NCBI GenBank assembly: GCA_021299875.1
Contig: JAJTEW010000005.1
Coordinates: forward strand, 1-64,000
Reading direction: 5' to 3'
From: Comamonadaceae bacterium
GTDB lineage: Bacteria > Pseudomonadota > Gammaproteobacteria > Burkholderiales > Burkholderiaceae_C
DNA: 64,000 nt
The position numbers were made by a program, and so were the translations under genes. The notes under the pieces are model-generated. The model did not search any database, was not told where the DNA came from, and saw only the letters and a list, made by a program, of their open reading frames with translations. This document shows, piece by piece, positions 46,075-53,763 of this stretch. How positions within the stretch are numbered: the first letter of the stretch is position 1; each line of letters begins with the position of its first letter.

Positions 46075-46886
46075 CCTTTCCATCTTCTATGACCCGTCGC
46101 GCCTTGGTGTGTGCGGTTTTGGCCACCACCTCGGTGTGGGCACACGCCCAGTCCATCGTGATGTCGTCCACCACCTCCACCGAGCAGTCGGGCTTGTTTG
46201 CGCACTTGCTGCCCGCCTTTAAAAAGGCCAGTGGCCTGGACGTGAAAGTGGTGGCGCTGGGCACAGGCCAGGCGCTGGACATGGCGCGCCGGGGTGATGC
46301 CGATGTGGTGTTTGTGCACGACCAGGTGGCCGAAGAAAAGTTTGTGGCCGATGGTTTTGGCATCAAGCGCTTGCCCGTGATGTACAACGACTTTGTGCTG
46401 ATCGGCCCCAAGGCTGACCCGGCTGCGACCCGCGGCAAAGACATTGTGTCGGCGCTGACCCGGCTGTCCAAAGCCAATGCAGCTTTTGTATCGCGGGGCG
46501 ACAAGAGCGGCACACACGCCGCCGAACTGCGTTACTGGAAAACGGCCAACCTGGAGACCGCCAAAGGTTCGGCTTACCGTGAGTGCGGCTGTGGCATGGG
46601 GCCAGCGCTCAACATGGCGGCTTCCACCGGGGCCTATGTGTTGGCCGACCGTGCCACTTGGCTCAACTTCAAAAACCGCGTCGATCTGGCCATTTTGGTG
46701 GAGGGCGACAACCGCTTGTTCAACCAATACGGCGTGATGGTGGTCAACCCCGCCAAGCATGCGCACGTCAAACAGGCCGATGCGCAGAAGTTTGTGGACT
46801 GGATCACCTCGGCCGCAGGGCAGAGCGTGATTGCCGATTACAAAATTGGCGGTGAACAGCTGTTTTTCCCGAACGCGGGGAAGTGA
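46071..46886 (+). CDS. tupA: Tungstate-binding periplasmic protein
   Basis: This 271-residue receptor has a Sec signal (MTRRALVCAVLATTSVWAHA) and the TupA hallmark SSTTSTEQSGLFAHLLPAF near the mature start; the Thr/Ser run binds the oxyanion. Further motifs are VVALGTGQALDMARRGDADV, SRGDKSGTHAAEL and GMGPALNMA. TupA proteins select tungstate over molybdate. AAGGAG precedes the ATG. It is convergent with the AcoR-like regulator, with a two-base gap. Confidence 0.92.
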   Translation: MTFPSSMTRRALVCAVLATTSVWAHAQSIVMSSTTSTEQSGLFAHLLPAFKKASGLDVKVVALGTGQALDMARRGDADVVFVHDQVAEEKFVADGFGIKRLPVMYNDFVLIGPKADPAATRGKDIVSALTRLSKANAAFVSRGDKSGTHAAELRYWKTANLETAKGSAYRECGCGMGPALNMAASTGAYVLADRATWLNFKNRVDLAILVEGDNRLFNQYGVMVVNPAKHAHVKQADAQKFVDWITSAAGQSVIADYKIGGEQLFFPNAGK

Positions 46887-46888
46887 GC

Positions 46889-48028
46889 TCAGGCTTGATC
46901 AGTTTTGGGCAGGTTGAGCTTGCGGTAAACCGTGGCACGGCTGATGCCCAAGCTGCGGGCGGCTTCAGCCACGTTGCCGCGAGCCTGGTTCACCGCCTCG
47001 CGGATCATCTCTGTTTGGACGTCCTTGAGCGGTTTGGGTGCGCTGTCTTGGGTAGGCCTTGGCCTTGCCGGCTGAGTTGCCGATTGGCCTGATGGCAAGG
47101 CCTGGGTCTGCAGGCGCAGGCCAGTCCACAGTGGCAGTTCCTGGTTGGCACTTTGGCGGCTGGCTGCATCGAACAGGCTTTCCCAGGACGAGGCAAACAC
47201 ATCGCTGGCGTGCACCGTCTGGCCGTGTGTGGCGATTGACAGGGACAGCATCTGGCGTGCGGTCGGATTGGCCCCTACGATGTGGCCGTCAGCGTCCAGT
47301 GTGAGCAAGCCGTCGCTGTCGTCGCCGGGTTGGTTGCCAGGCCAGTTCAGTCGCAAAACCAAGGCGTGTGCGGTGGACAGGAGCCAACTGTTTTCGATGC
47401 TGCGGGCCGAGCGGCGCACCAGGTGTTTGAGAGCAGGGCGTTCGGTGGTCTCGATGCCCGTCAGGTCCAGCATGCCGGCGCACAGGCCATCGGGACCAAA
47501 AACCGGTGCCCCGGCGCAGCTGTACACGCTGTTGTCTTTGAAAAAATGTTCCCCCCGGTGCAGCCAAACAGGCTGCAGTTCAGACAGCGCAGCACTGATG
47601 GCTGTGGTGCCCACGGCTTTTTCGGACAAGTCCACCCCCACACGGGCGATCACGTCGGCGCGGCGATCTTGCCGGTCCACTGGGCCGTGCACGTCCACCA
47701 CAATGCCCTCGGCATTGGTCAGGATGGCGAAAAAACGGATGTCGGCGATGGCACGTGCCAGCTCCACCAGCACCGGTTGGGCCGCCTGCACCAGAGGGCG
47801 GCTGGCTTCTTGCACCCGGCGCATCTGCTGAGCGGACACGGCATCAAAGCCGACCGCTTGGTTCGGTTGCAGTCCCATGGCGAGGCAGCGTTGCCAAGAC
47901 TGAGCGATCCCGGCAGACACGCCGGAGCCCCAGTCGGCCGATGAGAGGCTGTTCTGGCCCTGAAAAACCAGCTCACGGGCTTGAGCAATGCGCGCCTGTC
48001 GGTCGCTGCTGGGGGCAATCGTTGGCAT
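46889..48028 (-). CDS. AcoR-like regulator lacking the AAA+ domain
   Basis: This 379-residue protein begins like AcoR/DhaR activators (AQARELVFQ, SWQRCLAMGLQPNQAVGFD), has a GAF-like sensory domain (about residues 85-215, with FFKDNSVYSCAGAPVFGPDG), a PAS-like segment (LLTLDADGHIVGANPTARQM) and a C-terminal Fis-type HTH (MIREAVNQARGNVAEAARSL). The central AAA+ sigma-54 activation domain (GxxGxGKE and GAFTGA motifs) is absent, although there is no frameshift. It is therefore expected to act without sigma-54. It is divergent from the aldehyde oxidoreductase operon. Confidence 0.85.
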   Translation of the reverse strand: MPTIAPSSDRQARIAQARELVFQGQNSLSSADWGSGVSAGIAQSWQRCLAMGLQPNQAVGFDAVSAQQMRRVQEASRPLVQAAQPVLVELARAIADIRFFAILTNAEGIVVDVHGPVDRQDRRADVIARVGVDLSEKAVGTTAISAALSELQPVWLHRGEHFFKDNSVYSCAGAPVFGPDGLCAGMLDLTGIETTERPALKHLVRRSARSIENSWLLSTAHALVLRLNWPGNQPGDDSDGLLTLDADGHIVGANPTARQMLSLSIATHGQTVHASDVFASSWESLFDAASRQSANQELPLWTGLRLQTQALPSGQSATQPARPRPTQDSAPKPLKDVQTEMIREAVNQARGNVAEAARSLGISRATVYRKLNLPKTDQA

Positions 48029-48182
48029 GTCAGATGTGTATCAAGCTGAGAATTTGTGGGTGCCACCCTGTTGAACCTAGGGTTAATCCGAATCGATTGG
48101 TGGTTTTTAGCGCCAACAATGGCTATGCATTTTGATTCATAAGCGCGGGCTTGCAAAGTCCGACACCTCACAGGAGATCCCC
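48029..48182. promoter_or_regulatory. Divergent control region of the tungsten oxidoreductase operon
   Basis: Two short dyads are visible: GGGTG-C-CACCC at 48058-48068 and AACC-TAG-GGTT at 48074-48084. No -24/-12 element with GG-N10-GC spacing is found, in agreement with the missing AAA+ domain of the adjacent regulator. AGGAG precedes the first gene. Confidence 0.45.
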
Positions 48183-48659
48183 ATGCAGAAAGTCCTGCAC
48201 ATCAATCCGGACAAGTGTACCGGCTGCTTGCAGTGCGAAATGGCCTGTTCTTTCGAGAACTACGGCACATACGCCACCTCCAAGTCGCGCATTAAGGTGT
48301 TTGATTTCCATCACACCGGCAAAAAAGTGCCTTACACCTGCACCCAGTGCGACGAAGCCTGGTGCCTGCATGCCTGCCCTGTGGAAGCCATCACCGTGGA
48401 CAACGCCACGGGCGCCAAAGTGGTCAACGAGTCCACCTGCGTGGGCTGCAAGGTCTGCACCATCGCCTGCCCCTTCGGCACCATCAACTACGTGCAAGAA
48501 ACCGGCAAGGTGCAAAAGTGCGACCTGTGCGGTGGCGATCCGGCTTGCGCCGACGCCTGCCCCACCGGCGCCATCACATTCGTGGATGCCAACTGGACCG
48601 GCATCGACAAGATGAAGCAGTGGGCCGACAAGTTGGGCAATCAGCCCTCGGCCTCTTAA
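48183..48659 (+). CDS. aorA: Ferredoxin subunit with four [4Fe-4S] sites (AorA-like)
   Basis: This 158-residue iron-sulfur protein has sixteen cysteines in four sets, at residues 12/15/18/22, 53/56/61/65, 86/89/92/96 and 113/116/122/126, enough for four [4Fe-4S] clusters. It is expected to carry electrons from the tungsten subunit to the flavin subunit, as in the AorABC enzyme described from Aromatoleum aromaticum. The ATG after CAGGAGATCCCC is used; the longer frame lacks a ribosome site. It is the first gene of the operon. Confidence 0.9.
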   Translation: MQKVLHINPDKCTGCLQCEMACSFENYGTYATSKSRIKVFDFHHTGKKVPYTCTQCDEAWCLHACPVEAITVDNATGAKVVNESTCVGCKVCTIACPFGTINYVQETGKVQKCDLCGGDPACADACPTGAITFVDANWTGIDKMKQWADKLGNQPSAS

Positions 48660-48682
48660 ATCCCCCCACAAGGAGCATCAAC

Positions 48683-50530
48683 ATGTCTTGGGCTGGAAAA
48701 ATTCTCCGCGTCAACCTCACGGCTGGCACCGTCAAATCCGAACCGCTGAACATGGAGTGGGCCAAAGCCTACCTCGGCTCACGCGGTTTGGGCAGCAAAT
48801 ACCTGATCAGCGAAATCGACCCCAAAGTCGATCCTTTGTCGGCTGATAACAAAATCATCTGGGCCACAGGCCCCTTGACCGGCACCATGGCCTCCACTGG
48901 TGGCCGCTACACCGTCATCACCAAGAGCCCGCTGACCGGTGCGATTGCCTGCTCCAACTCGGGTGGCTATTGGGGCGCTGAGCTCAAAATGGCCGGTTGG
49001 GACATGGTCATTTTTGAGGGCGCCTCGTCCAAGCCGGTGTATTTGTACATCAACGATGACGAAGCCGAGTTGCGCGATGCGAGCCACCTCTGGGGCCAAA
49101 GCGTCTGGAAGACCGAAGAAATCCTTAAGTCCAGCTTGCAAGACCCGCTGCTGCGCATCTCGAGCATCGGCAAGGCCGGTGAAAACGGCGTGCTCTACGC
49201 CGCGGTGGTGAACGACCTGCACCGTGCGGCTGGCCGCTCGGGCGTGGGCACCGTCATGGGAAGCAAGAACCTCAAAGCCATCGCGGTTCGCGGCACCAAA
49301 GGCGTGGGCAACATGCAAAACCCCAAGGCCTTCATGGCTGCGGCCAAGGCGGCCAAAAAGGTGTTGGCCGACAACGCGGTGACAGGCCAGGGCTTGCCAG
49401 CCTATGGTACCCAGGTGCTGATGAACGTGATCAACGAAATCGGCGGCTTGCCCACACGCAACCACCGCGATGTGCAGTTTGAAGGCGCCAAAGACATCTC
49501 GGCCGAAGCCATGGTCACGCCCCGTGAGACCGATGGCAAAAAGCACCTGGTGACCAACCAAGCCTGCTTTGGTTGCACCATCGCTTGCGGCCGCATCAGC
49601 AAGATGGACGAAGGCCACTTCTCGGTTAAGAACAAGCCTGAGTATTGGGGCGCCAACGGTGGCCTCGAGTACGAAGCAGCTTGGGCGCTGGGCGCAGCCA
49701 ACGGTGTGAAAGACCTGGAAGCCCTGCAATACGCCAACATGATTTGCAACGAAGAAGGCTTTGACCCGATCAGCTTTGGCACCACCATTGGCGCCGTGAT
49801 GGAGCTGTACGAAATGGGTGTGCTGACCAAAGAGCAAATCGGTGTGGCAGCACCCTTTGGTTCGGCCGAAGCCTTGTGCGAGTTTGTCGACATGACCGCC
49901 AAGGGCATCGGTTTTGGTAAGGAAATTGGCATGGGCTCCAAGCGCCTGACCGCCAAATACGGCCACCCCGACCTGTCCATGAGCGTCAAGGGCCAAGAGT
50001 TCCCGGCCTACGACGGTCGCGTGATCCAAGGCATTGGCTTGGCTTATGCCACATCCAACCGGGGTGCTTGCCACCTGCGCGGCTACACCATCGCCTCTGA
50101 AGTGCTGGGCATCCCGGTCAAGACCGAGCCCACCGAACACGAAGGCAAGCCCGAATTGGTCAAGGCCTTCCAAGACGCGACAGCCGCCTTTGACTCGGCG
50201 GGCATTTGCGTCTTCACCAGCTTTGCCTGGACCCTGGCCGACGTGGCCCCTCAGGTGCAAGCCGCTTGTGGCGAAGAGTTCACCATGGAGCACTTGAACC
50301 ACATCGGCGAGCGCATCTGGAACATGGAGCGCGAGTTCAACAACGCCGCAGGCTTCACCAAGGCCGACGACAACCTGCCCAAGCGCCTGATGACCGAAGC
50401 CGCCAAAACCGGCCCCGGCAAAGGCATGGTCAGCAAGTTGGACGAAATGCTGCCCAAGTACTACGATGCCCGCGGCTGGGATGGCGAAGGCCGTCCGACA
50501 TCGGCCACCCGGGAACGTCTGGGTTTGTGA
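48683..50530 (+). CDS. aorB: Tungsten aldehyde:ferredoxin oxidoreductase subunit (AorB-like)
   Basis: This 615-residue catalytic subunit of the AOR family oxidises aldehydes to acids (and can reverse) at a tungsto-bispterin. The N-terminus WAGKILRVNLTAGTV, GPLTGTMASTGGRYTVITKS and GRSGVGTVMGSKNLKAI are family hallmarks. The [4Fe-4S] ligands are Cys295, Cys298, Cys302 (CFGCTIAC) and Cys509 (DSAGIC). GLEYEAAWALG and GACHLRG hold the conserved Glu and His near the metal. An adjoining tungstate transporter supports tungsten rather than molybdenum. Confidence 0.94.
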   Translation: MSWAGKILRVNLTAGTVKSEPLNMEWAKAYLGSRGLGSKYLISEIDPKVDPLSADNKIIWATGPLTGTMASTGGRYTVITKSPLTGAIACSNSGGYWGAELKMAGWDMVIFEGASSKPVYLYINDDEAELRDASHLWGQSVWKTEEILKSSLQDPLLRISSIGKAGENGVLYAAVVNDLHRAAGRSGVGTVMGSKNLKAIAVRGTKGVGNMQNPKAFMAAAKAAKKVLADNAVTGQGLPAYGTQVLMNVINEIGGLPTRNHRDVQFEGAKDISAEAMVTPRETDGKKHLVTNQACFGCTIACGRISKMDEGHFSVKNKPEYWGANGGLEYEAAWALGAANGVKDLEALQYANMICNEEGFDPISFGTTIGAVMELYEMGVLTKEQIGVAAPFGSAEALCEFVDMTAKGIGFGKEIGMGSKRLTAKYGHPDLSMSVKGQEFPAYDGRVIQGIGLAYATSNRGACHLRGYTIASEVLGIPVKTEPTEHEGKPELVKAFQDATAAFDSAGICVFTSFAWTLADVAPQVQAACGEEFTMEHLNHIGERIWNMEREFNNAAGFTKADDNLPKRLMTEAAKTGPGKGMVSKLDEMLPKYYDARGWDGEGRPTSATRERLGL

Positions 50531-50537
50531 GCTTGCC

Positions 50538-50595
50538 CCTGTAGGAGCGAGCGCCTGCTCGTGAAGCCTTCGCCGTAGGGGTGCGCTTCTACAGG
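50538..50595. repeat. REP-like palindromic element
   Basis: Outer arms CCTGTAGGAGCG (50538-50549) and CGCTTCTACAGG (50584-50595) pair with one mismatch; an inner GAGC-GCCT-GCTC is nested in it. The GTAGGAGCGAGC...GCTCG look resembles extragenic palindromes of gamma-proteobacteria. It separates aorB from aorC inside the operon. Confidence 0.6.
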
Positions 50596-50602
50596 AATCC
50601 AA

Positions 50603-50618
50603 GCGGCCTGCGGGCCGC
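50603..50618. repeat. Small GC hairpin before aorC
   Basis: GCGGCC-TGCG-GGCCGC, a perfect 6-bp stem without a T-run, directly after the REP-like element. It may stabilise the upstream mRNA segment or be part of the same repeat. Confidence 0.5.
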
Positions 50619-50641
50619 TGCCTGTTTCTGGAGTCTGATTC

Positions 50642-51982
50642 ATGACCCACCACGTCATTTTGGGCGCAGGCCCTGCCGGTGTCATCGCCGCCGAAACTCT
50701 GCGCAAACACGCCCCCAAAGACACCATCACCTTGATTGGGGATGAGCCTGATGCGCCTTATTCGCGCATGGCGATCCCGTACCTGTTGATCGGCAACATC
50801 GACGAGCGTGGCACTTACCTGCGCAAAAGCGACGCCCACTTTGACGATTTGCGCATCACGCAAGTCAAGGCCAAAGTGACCCGCGTCGATGCGGCGGGCA
50901 AAACCGTGCATCTGGATAACGGCCAGTCGATGGCTTTTGACAAGCTCTTGATCGCCACCGGCTCGCACCCCGTGCGACCACCGATTGCGGGCATGGACCT
51001 GCCCGGCGTGCACCCGTGCTGGACTTTGGAAGACGCCCGCGCCATCCAAGCGCTGGCCAAGCCCGGTGCCCGTGTGTTGCAAATGGGCGCAGGCTTCATT
51101 GGCTGCATCATCATGGAAGCGCTGGCGGCGCGTGGCGTCAAGCTCAGCGTGGTCGAAATGGGTGACCGCATGGTGCCCCGCATGATGGGCCCGGTGGCGG
51201 GCGGCATGATCCGCGACTGGTGCGAAGCCAAAGGCGTGCAGGTGTTCACCGGCACCAAGGTCGAAGCCATCAGCCGTGGCGCTGAAAAAGGTTTGCTCGG
51301 CAAGTTGGCTTCAGCGGTGGGCTTGGCCTCTGACGATGCCAGCGGCGCGCTGCAGGTGCGCCTGTCCAATGGCCAAACCGTCGAAGCCGATCTGGTCATC
51401 AGCGCCACCGGCGTGCGCCCGGCGATTGGCTTTTTGAAGGACAGCGGCATCACCTGCCTGCAAGGCGTGTTGACCGACCAGCACCTGCAAACCAATGTGC
51501 CCGGCATTTACGCGGCGGGCGACTGTGCCGAAGCCTTTGACATGGTCAGCGGCAAAACCATTGTCAGCGCCATCCAACCCAACGCCGCCGAGCAGGCCCG
51601 TGTGGCCGCGCTCAACATGCTGGGCCAAAAGACCGAGCTCAAAGGCGTCACGCAAATCAACGTGCTCGACACCCTGGGTTTGATCTCCACCAGTTTTGGC
51701 AATTGGGAGGGCGAGGCCGGTGGCCAATCGGCGGTGTTGACCGACAAAGCTGCGGGTCGTCACCTGAGCTTGCAGTTCAAGGACGATGTGATGGTCGGCT
51801 GCAACAGCGTGGGCTGGACCGAGCATGTGGGCGTGATGCGCGGCTTGGTGGAAGGCCAGGTGCATCTGGGTGACTGGAAAGACCGCCTGATGCACGACCC
51901 CACCAAACTGATGGACGCTTATCTGGACTGCGCCCAGGGCCAGGGGCGTTGGAGTGGTGCTGCCGATGCGCGTCGCCGATGA
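50642..51982 (+). CDS. aorC: FAD-dependent NAD(P) oxidoreductase subunit (AorC-like)
   Basis: This 446-residue pyridine-nucleotide-disulfide-type flavoprotein has the FAD motif VILGAGPAGVIAAETLRKH (residues 4-22), the NAD(P) motif VLQMGAGFIGCIIMEALAAR (about 144-163) and the second FAD motif GIYAAGDCAEAFD. It lacks a CxxxxC redox disulfide. In the known AorABC complex this subunit passes electrons to NAD. GGAG precedes the ATG. The 111-base gap after aorB holds a REP-like element. Confidence 0.88.
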   Translation: MTHHVILGAGPAGVIAAETLRKHAPKDTITLIGDEPDAPYSRMAIPYLLIGNIDERGTYLRKSDAHFDDLRITQVKAKVTRVDAAGKTVHLDNGQSMAFDKLLIATGSHPVRPPIAGMDLPGVHPCWTLEDARAIQALAKPGARVLQMGAGFIGCIIMEALAARGVKLSVVEMGDRMVPRMMGPVAGGMIRDWCEAKGVQVFTGTKVEAISRGAEKGLLGKLASAVGLASDDASGALQVRLSNGQTVEADLVISATGVRPAIGFLKDSGITCLQGVLTDQHLQTNVPGIYAAGDCAEAFDMVSGKTIVSAIQPNAAEQARVAALNMLGQKTELKGVTQINVLDTLGLISTSFGNWEGEAGGQSAVLTDKAAGRHLSLQFKDDVMVGCNSVGWTEHVGVMRGLVEGQVHLGDWKDRLMHDPTKLMDAYLDCAQGQGRWSGAADARRR

Positions 51983-51997
51983 AGTGACAATCTGCGC

Positions 51998-52252
51998 ATG
52001 AACATCACCTTCAAACTGTTTGCCACGCTCACTGACTATTTGCCCGCAGAGGCCCGTCGCAGCAACCAATTGACCTTGGACGTTGGGACTGACACCAGCA
52101 TCAGCCAAATCATTGAGCCCTATGGCATACCGCCCAAGCTTGTGCATCTGGTGCTGGTGAATGGCAAGTACATCAAGGCTGAAGACCGCGGCACGACCAC
52201 TTTGATCGAAGGCGATGTGCTGGCGATCTGGCCCCCCGTGGCGGGCGGTTGA
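51998..52252 (+). CDS. MoaD/ThiS-like sulfur carrier (AorD-like)
   Basis: This 84-residue ubiquitin-fold protein ends in Gly-Gly (WPPVAGG), the thiocarboxylate carrier end of MoaD and ThiS. FKLFATLTDYLP and EGDVLAIWPPVAGG are family hallmarks. Placed in a tungsten enzyme operon it probably serves dithiolene formation for a dedicated pterin cofactor. It follows aorC by 15 bases. Confidence 0.88.
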   Translation: MNITFKLFATLTDYLPAEARRSNQLTLDVGTDTSISQIIEPYGIPPKLVHLVLVNGKYIKAEDRGTTTLIEGDVLAIWPPVAGG

Positions 52253-52278
52253 GGTCAGCGCTCGTTGGTACTCACCTG

Positions 52279-52578
52279 ATGCAGTCCTACTACCCAGAGC
52301 GCTTCGAGCGCGACATGGGCACCAGCGAAACCGAATGGCTGACGGCCTTGCCCCGCGCCCTGGGCGAGCATGCCTTTGTGCTGGACACCGGCCAAGCACG
52401 CGTGCAAATCGATGACGGCCATCTGCTGCTGCAATGGCGCATCCTGCCCCCACGCGTGATTGCGCTGCTGCGCCTGCACCGGCTGGGCGTGTCTTTTGTG
52501 TTTGAGGGTGTGGAGGAAGATGCACGTCAACGCTTCATGAAGCGCTTTGATTTGACGATGCAGCGCGGTGGGGGGTGA
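52279..52578 (+). CDS. Small protein of unknown function at the end of the aor operon
   Basis: This 99-residue protein begins QSYYPERFERDMGTSETEWL and contains LLLQWRILPPRVIALLRLHR and a basic C-terminus (RQRFMKRFDLTMQRGGG). I do not recognise a family. It follows the MoaD-like gene by 26 bases; an alternative TTG start at 52249 would overlap its stop. Its position suggests a role in cofactor insertion or subunit assembly. It is the candidate counterpart of a fifth aor gene, but I cannot confirm homology. Confidence 0.65.
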   Translation: MQSYYPERFERDMGTSETEWLTALPRALGEHAFVLDTGQARVQIDDGHLLLQWRILPPRVIALLRLHRLGVSFVFEGVEEDARQRFMKRFDLTMQRGGG

Positions 52579-52749
52579 GAGGGCGAGTGGTTGTAACCGG
52601 CTGCTATCAGCCTGAAGATCTGACTTGATTGCCATGAGGTTTCAATCCTCTGGTCCAAGTGTCTCAATCTCCGAAGTAGCATGGGTTGGTCGCGATGGCC
52701 AAGATAAGTTTGAGTCGGTTGGCAAAAGAAATGCCCGTCAAAAAATTCG

Positions 52750-53667
52750 TCAGCCATCTTTCTTTTGTCTGGGCTTTTTCTGGTTAACGACCTCGAGTAA
52801 TAATTGCTCATAAAAGCATTGAGCCGCGGCCGAGAGGCTGTGGTTTTTCTTTTTCACCAAGTAAATGGGTCGAACGGCTCTTTTGTCCTTGATGCGAACA
52901 GCTGCGACATCCTTTCGCATGCACAAAGTCAAGGCAAATTGAGGGACGATGCTCAGGCCGAAGTCCCGCGCCACCAATCCACCCAAAGTGCCAAGCTGGG
53001 TGACTTCCAAGCCTGTGTCCACAACCCCTGCGATGCCAAGAAATGTTTGTACGTGCTGCCAAACACTTCCGGTGCGAATGGTGTGGATGAACGGCTGTTT
53101 CTTGAGATCTTTCAAAGCAATGGAGTCTTCGCCAGCGAAGGGGTGACTGCTGTGGCAGATCAAGAACATGGGTTCATTGAACAGTATTTTTGAATCCAGT
53201 TCTAACGGGTTTCCTGGTTGCGCGTTGATGGCAATATCAGCCTGATCTTGTCTGATGAATTCAATGCATTGGTCCGAAACCACGTCGAACAGCCTGAGTT
53301 CAATGTTCGGAAAGCGCAACTTGAACACAGCCATTCGCTCTGGCAACCAATTCGAAGCCATCGACGGAGGTGCCGCCAAACTGACCCGCCCTGCTTTCTT
53401 TTGCAAGCGATCTTCGATGTCATCCAAGGTTGAGCGCATCTCAGCCGCAATGCGGTTGGCGCCTTGAGAAAAGATTTCCCCCTCTGGTGTTAAAGAAACA
53501 TTCCTCGTGTCTCGGTCAAAAAGTTTGATGCCCAATTGCGCCTCCAAACGGCTGATGGACTGACTCAGAGCTGAAGGAGAAACATGACAGCGCTGGGCAG
53601 CCAGACCGAAGTGCCTCGTTTCTTCTAGGGCTAAAAAAGCATCGATCAATCGACCGGAAAGTTTCAT
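52750..53667 (-). CDS. LysR-family transcriptional regulator
   Basis: This 305-residue protein has the LysR HTH at residues 1-62 (LALEETRHFGLAAQRCHVSP, LSQSISRLEAQLG) and a substrate-binding effector domain ending in a lysine-rich tail (VNQKKPRQKKDG). It is divergent from the AtuA cluster, which it probably controls. The shared upstream region has ACCTTCA (53674) and TGAAGGT (53715) as an inverted pair. Confidence 0.92.
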   Translation of the reverse strand: MKLSGRLIDAFLALEETRHFGLAAQRCHVSPSALSQSISRLEAQLGIKLFDRDTRNVSLTPEGEIFSQGANRIAAEMRSTLDDIEDRLQKKAGRVSLAAPPSMASNWLPERMAVFKLRFPNIELRLFDVVSDQCIEFIRQDQADIAINAQPGNPLELDSKILFNEPMFLICHSSHPFAGEDSIALKDLKKQPFIHTIRTGSVWQHVQTFLGIAGVVDTGLEVTQLGTLGGLVARDFGLSIVPQFALTLCMRKDVAAVRIKDKRAVRPIYLVKKKNHSLSAAAQCFYEQLLLEVVNQKKPRQKKDG

Positions 53668-53673
53668 TAGGTA

Positions 53674-53721
53674 ACCTTCATAAATGTGCAGTTAATTTAA
53701 TTTTACAAATCAATTGAAGGT
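53674..53721. promoter_or_regulatory. Divergent LysR control region with inverted heptamers
   Basis: ACCTTCA at 53674-53680 and TGAAGGT at 53715-53721 flank an A/T-rich core (TTAATTTAATTTTACAAATC). This is a plausible pair of half sites around divergent promoters for the LysR gene and the AtuA gene. Confidence 0.4.
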
Positions 53722-53763
53722 CCGCAGAATGGCCCCATGGTTTTAAACCCTTCAGGAATTCGG

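Noticed and set aside
48029-48182. Sigma-54 promoter upstream of the aor operon
   Set aside because: GGTGGTTTTTAGCGCC looked similar, but the GG to GC spacing is 9 or 11, not 10, and the adjacent regulator lacks the AAA+ domain.
48779-51082. Very long minus-strand open frame (767 codons) opposite aorB/aorC
   Set aside because: It is a shadow of GC-rich coding sequence; the plus-strand proteins are clear AOR and flavoprotein families, and the antisense translation is low-complexity His/Gln/Gly-rich.
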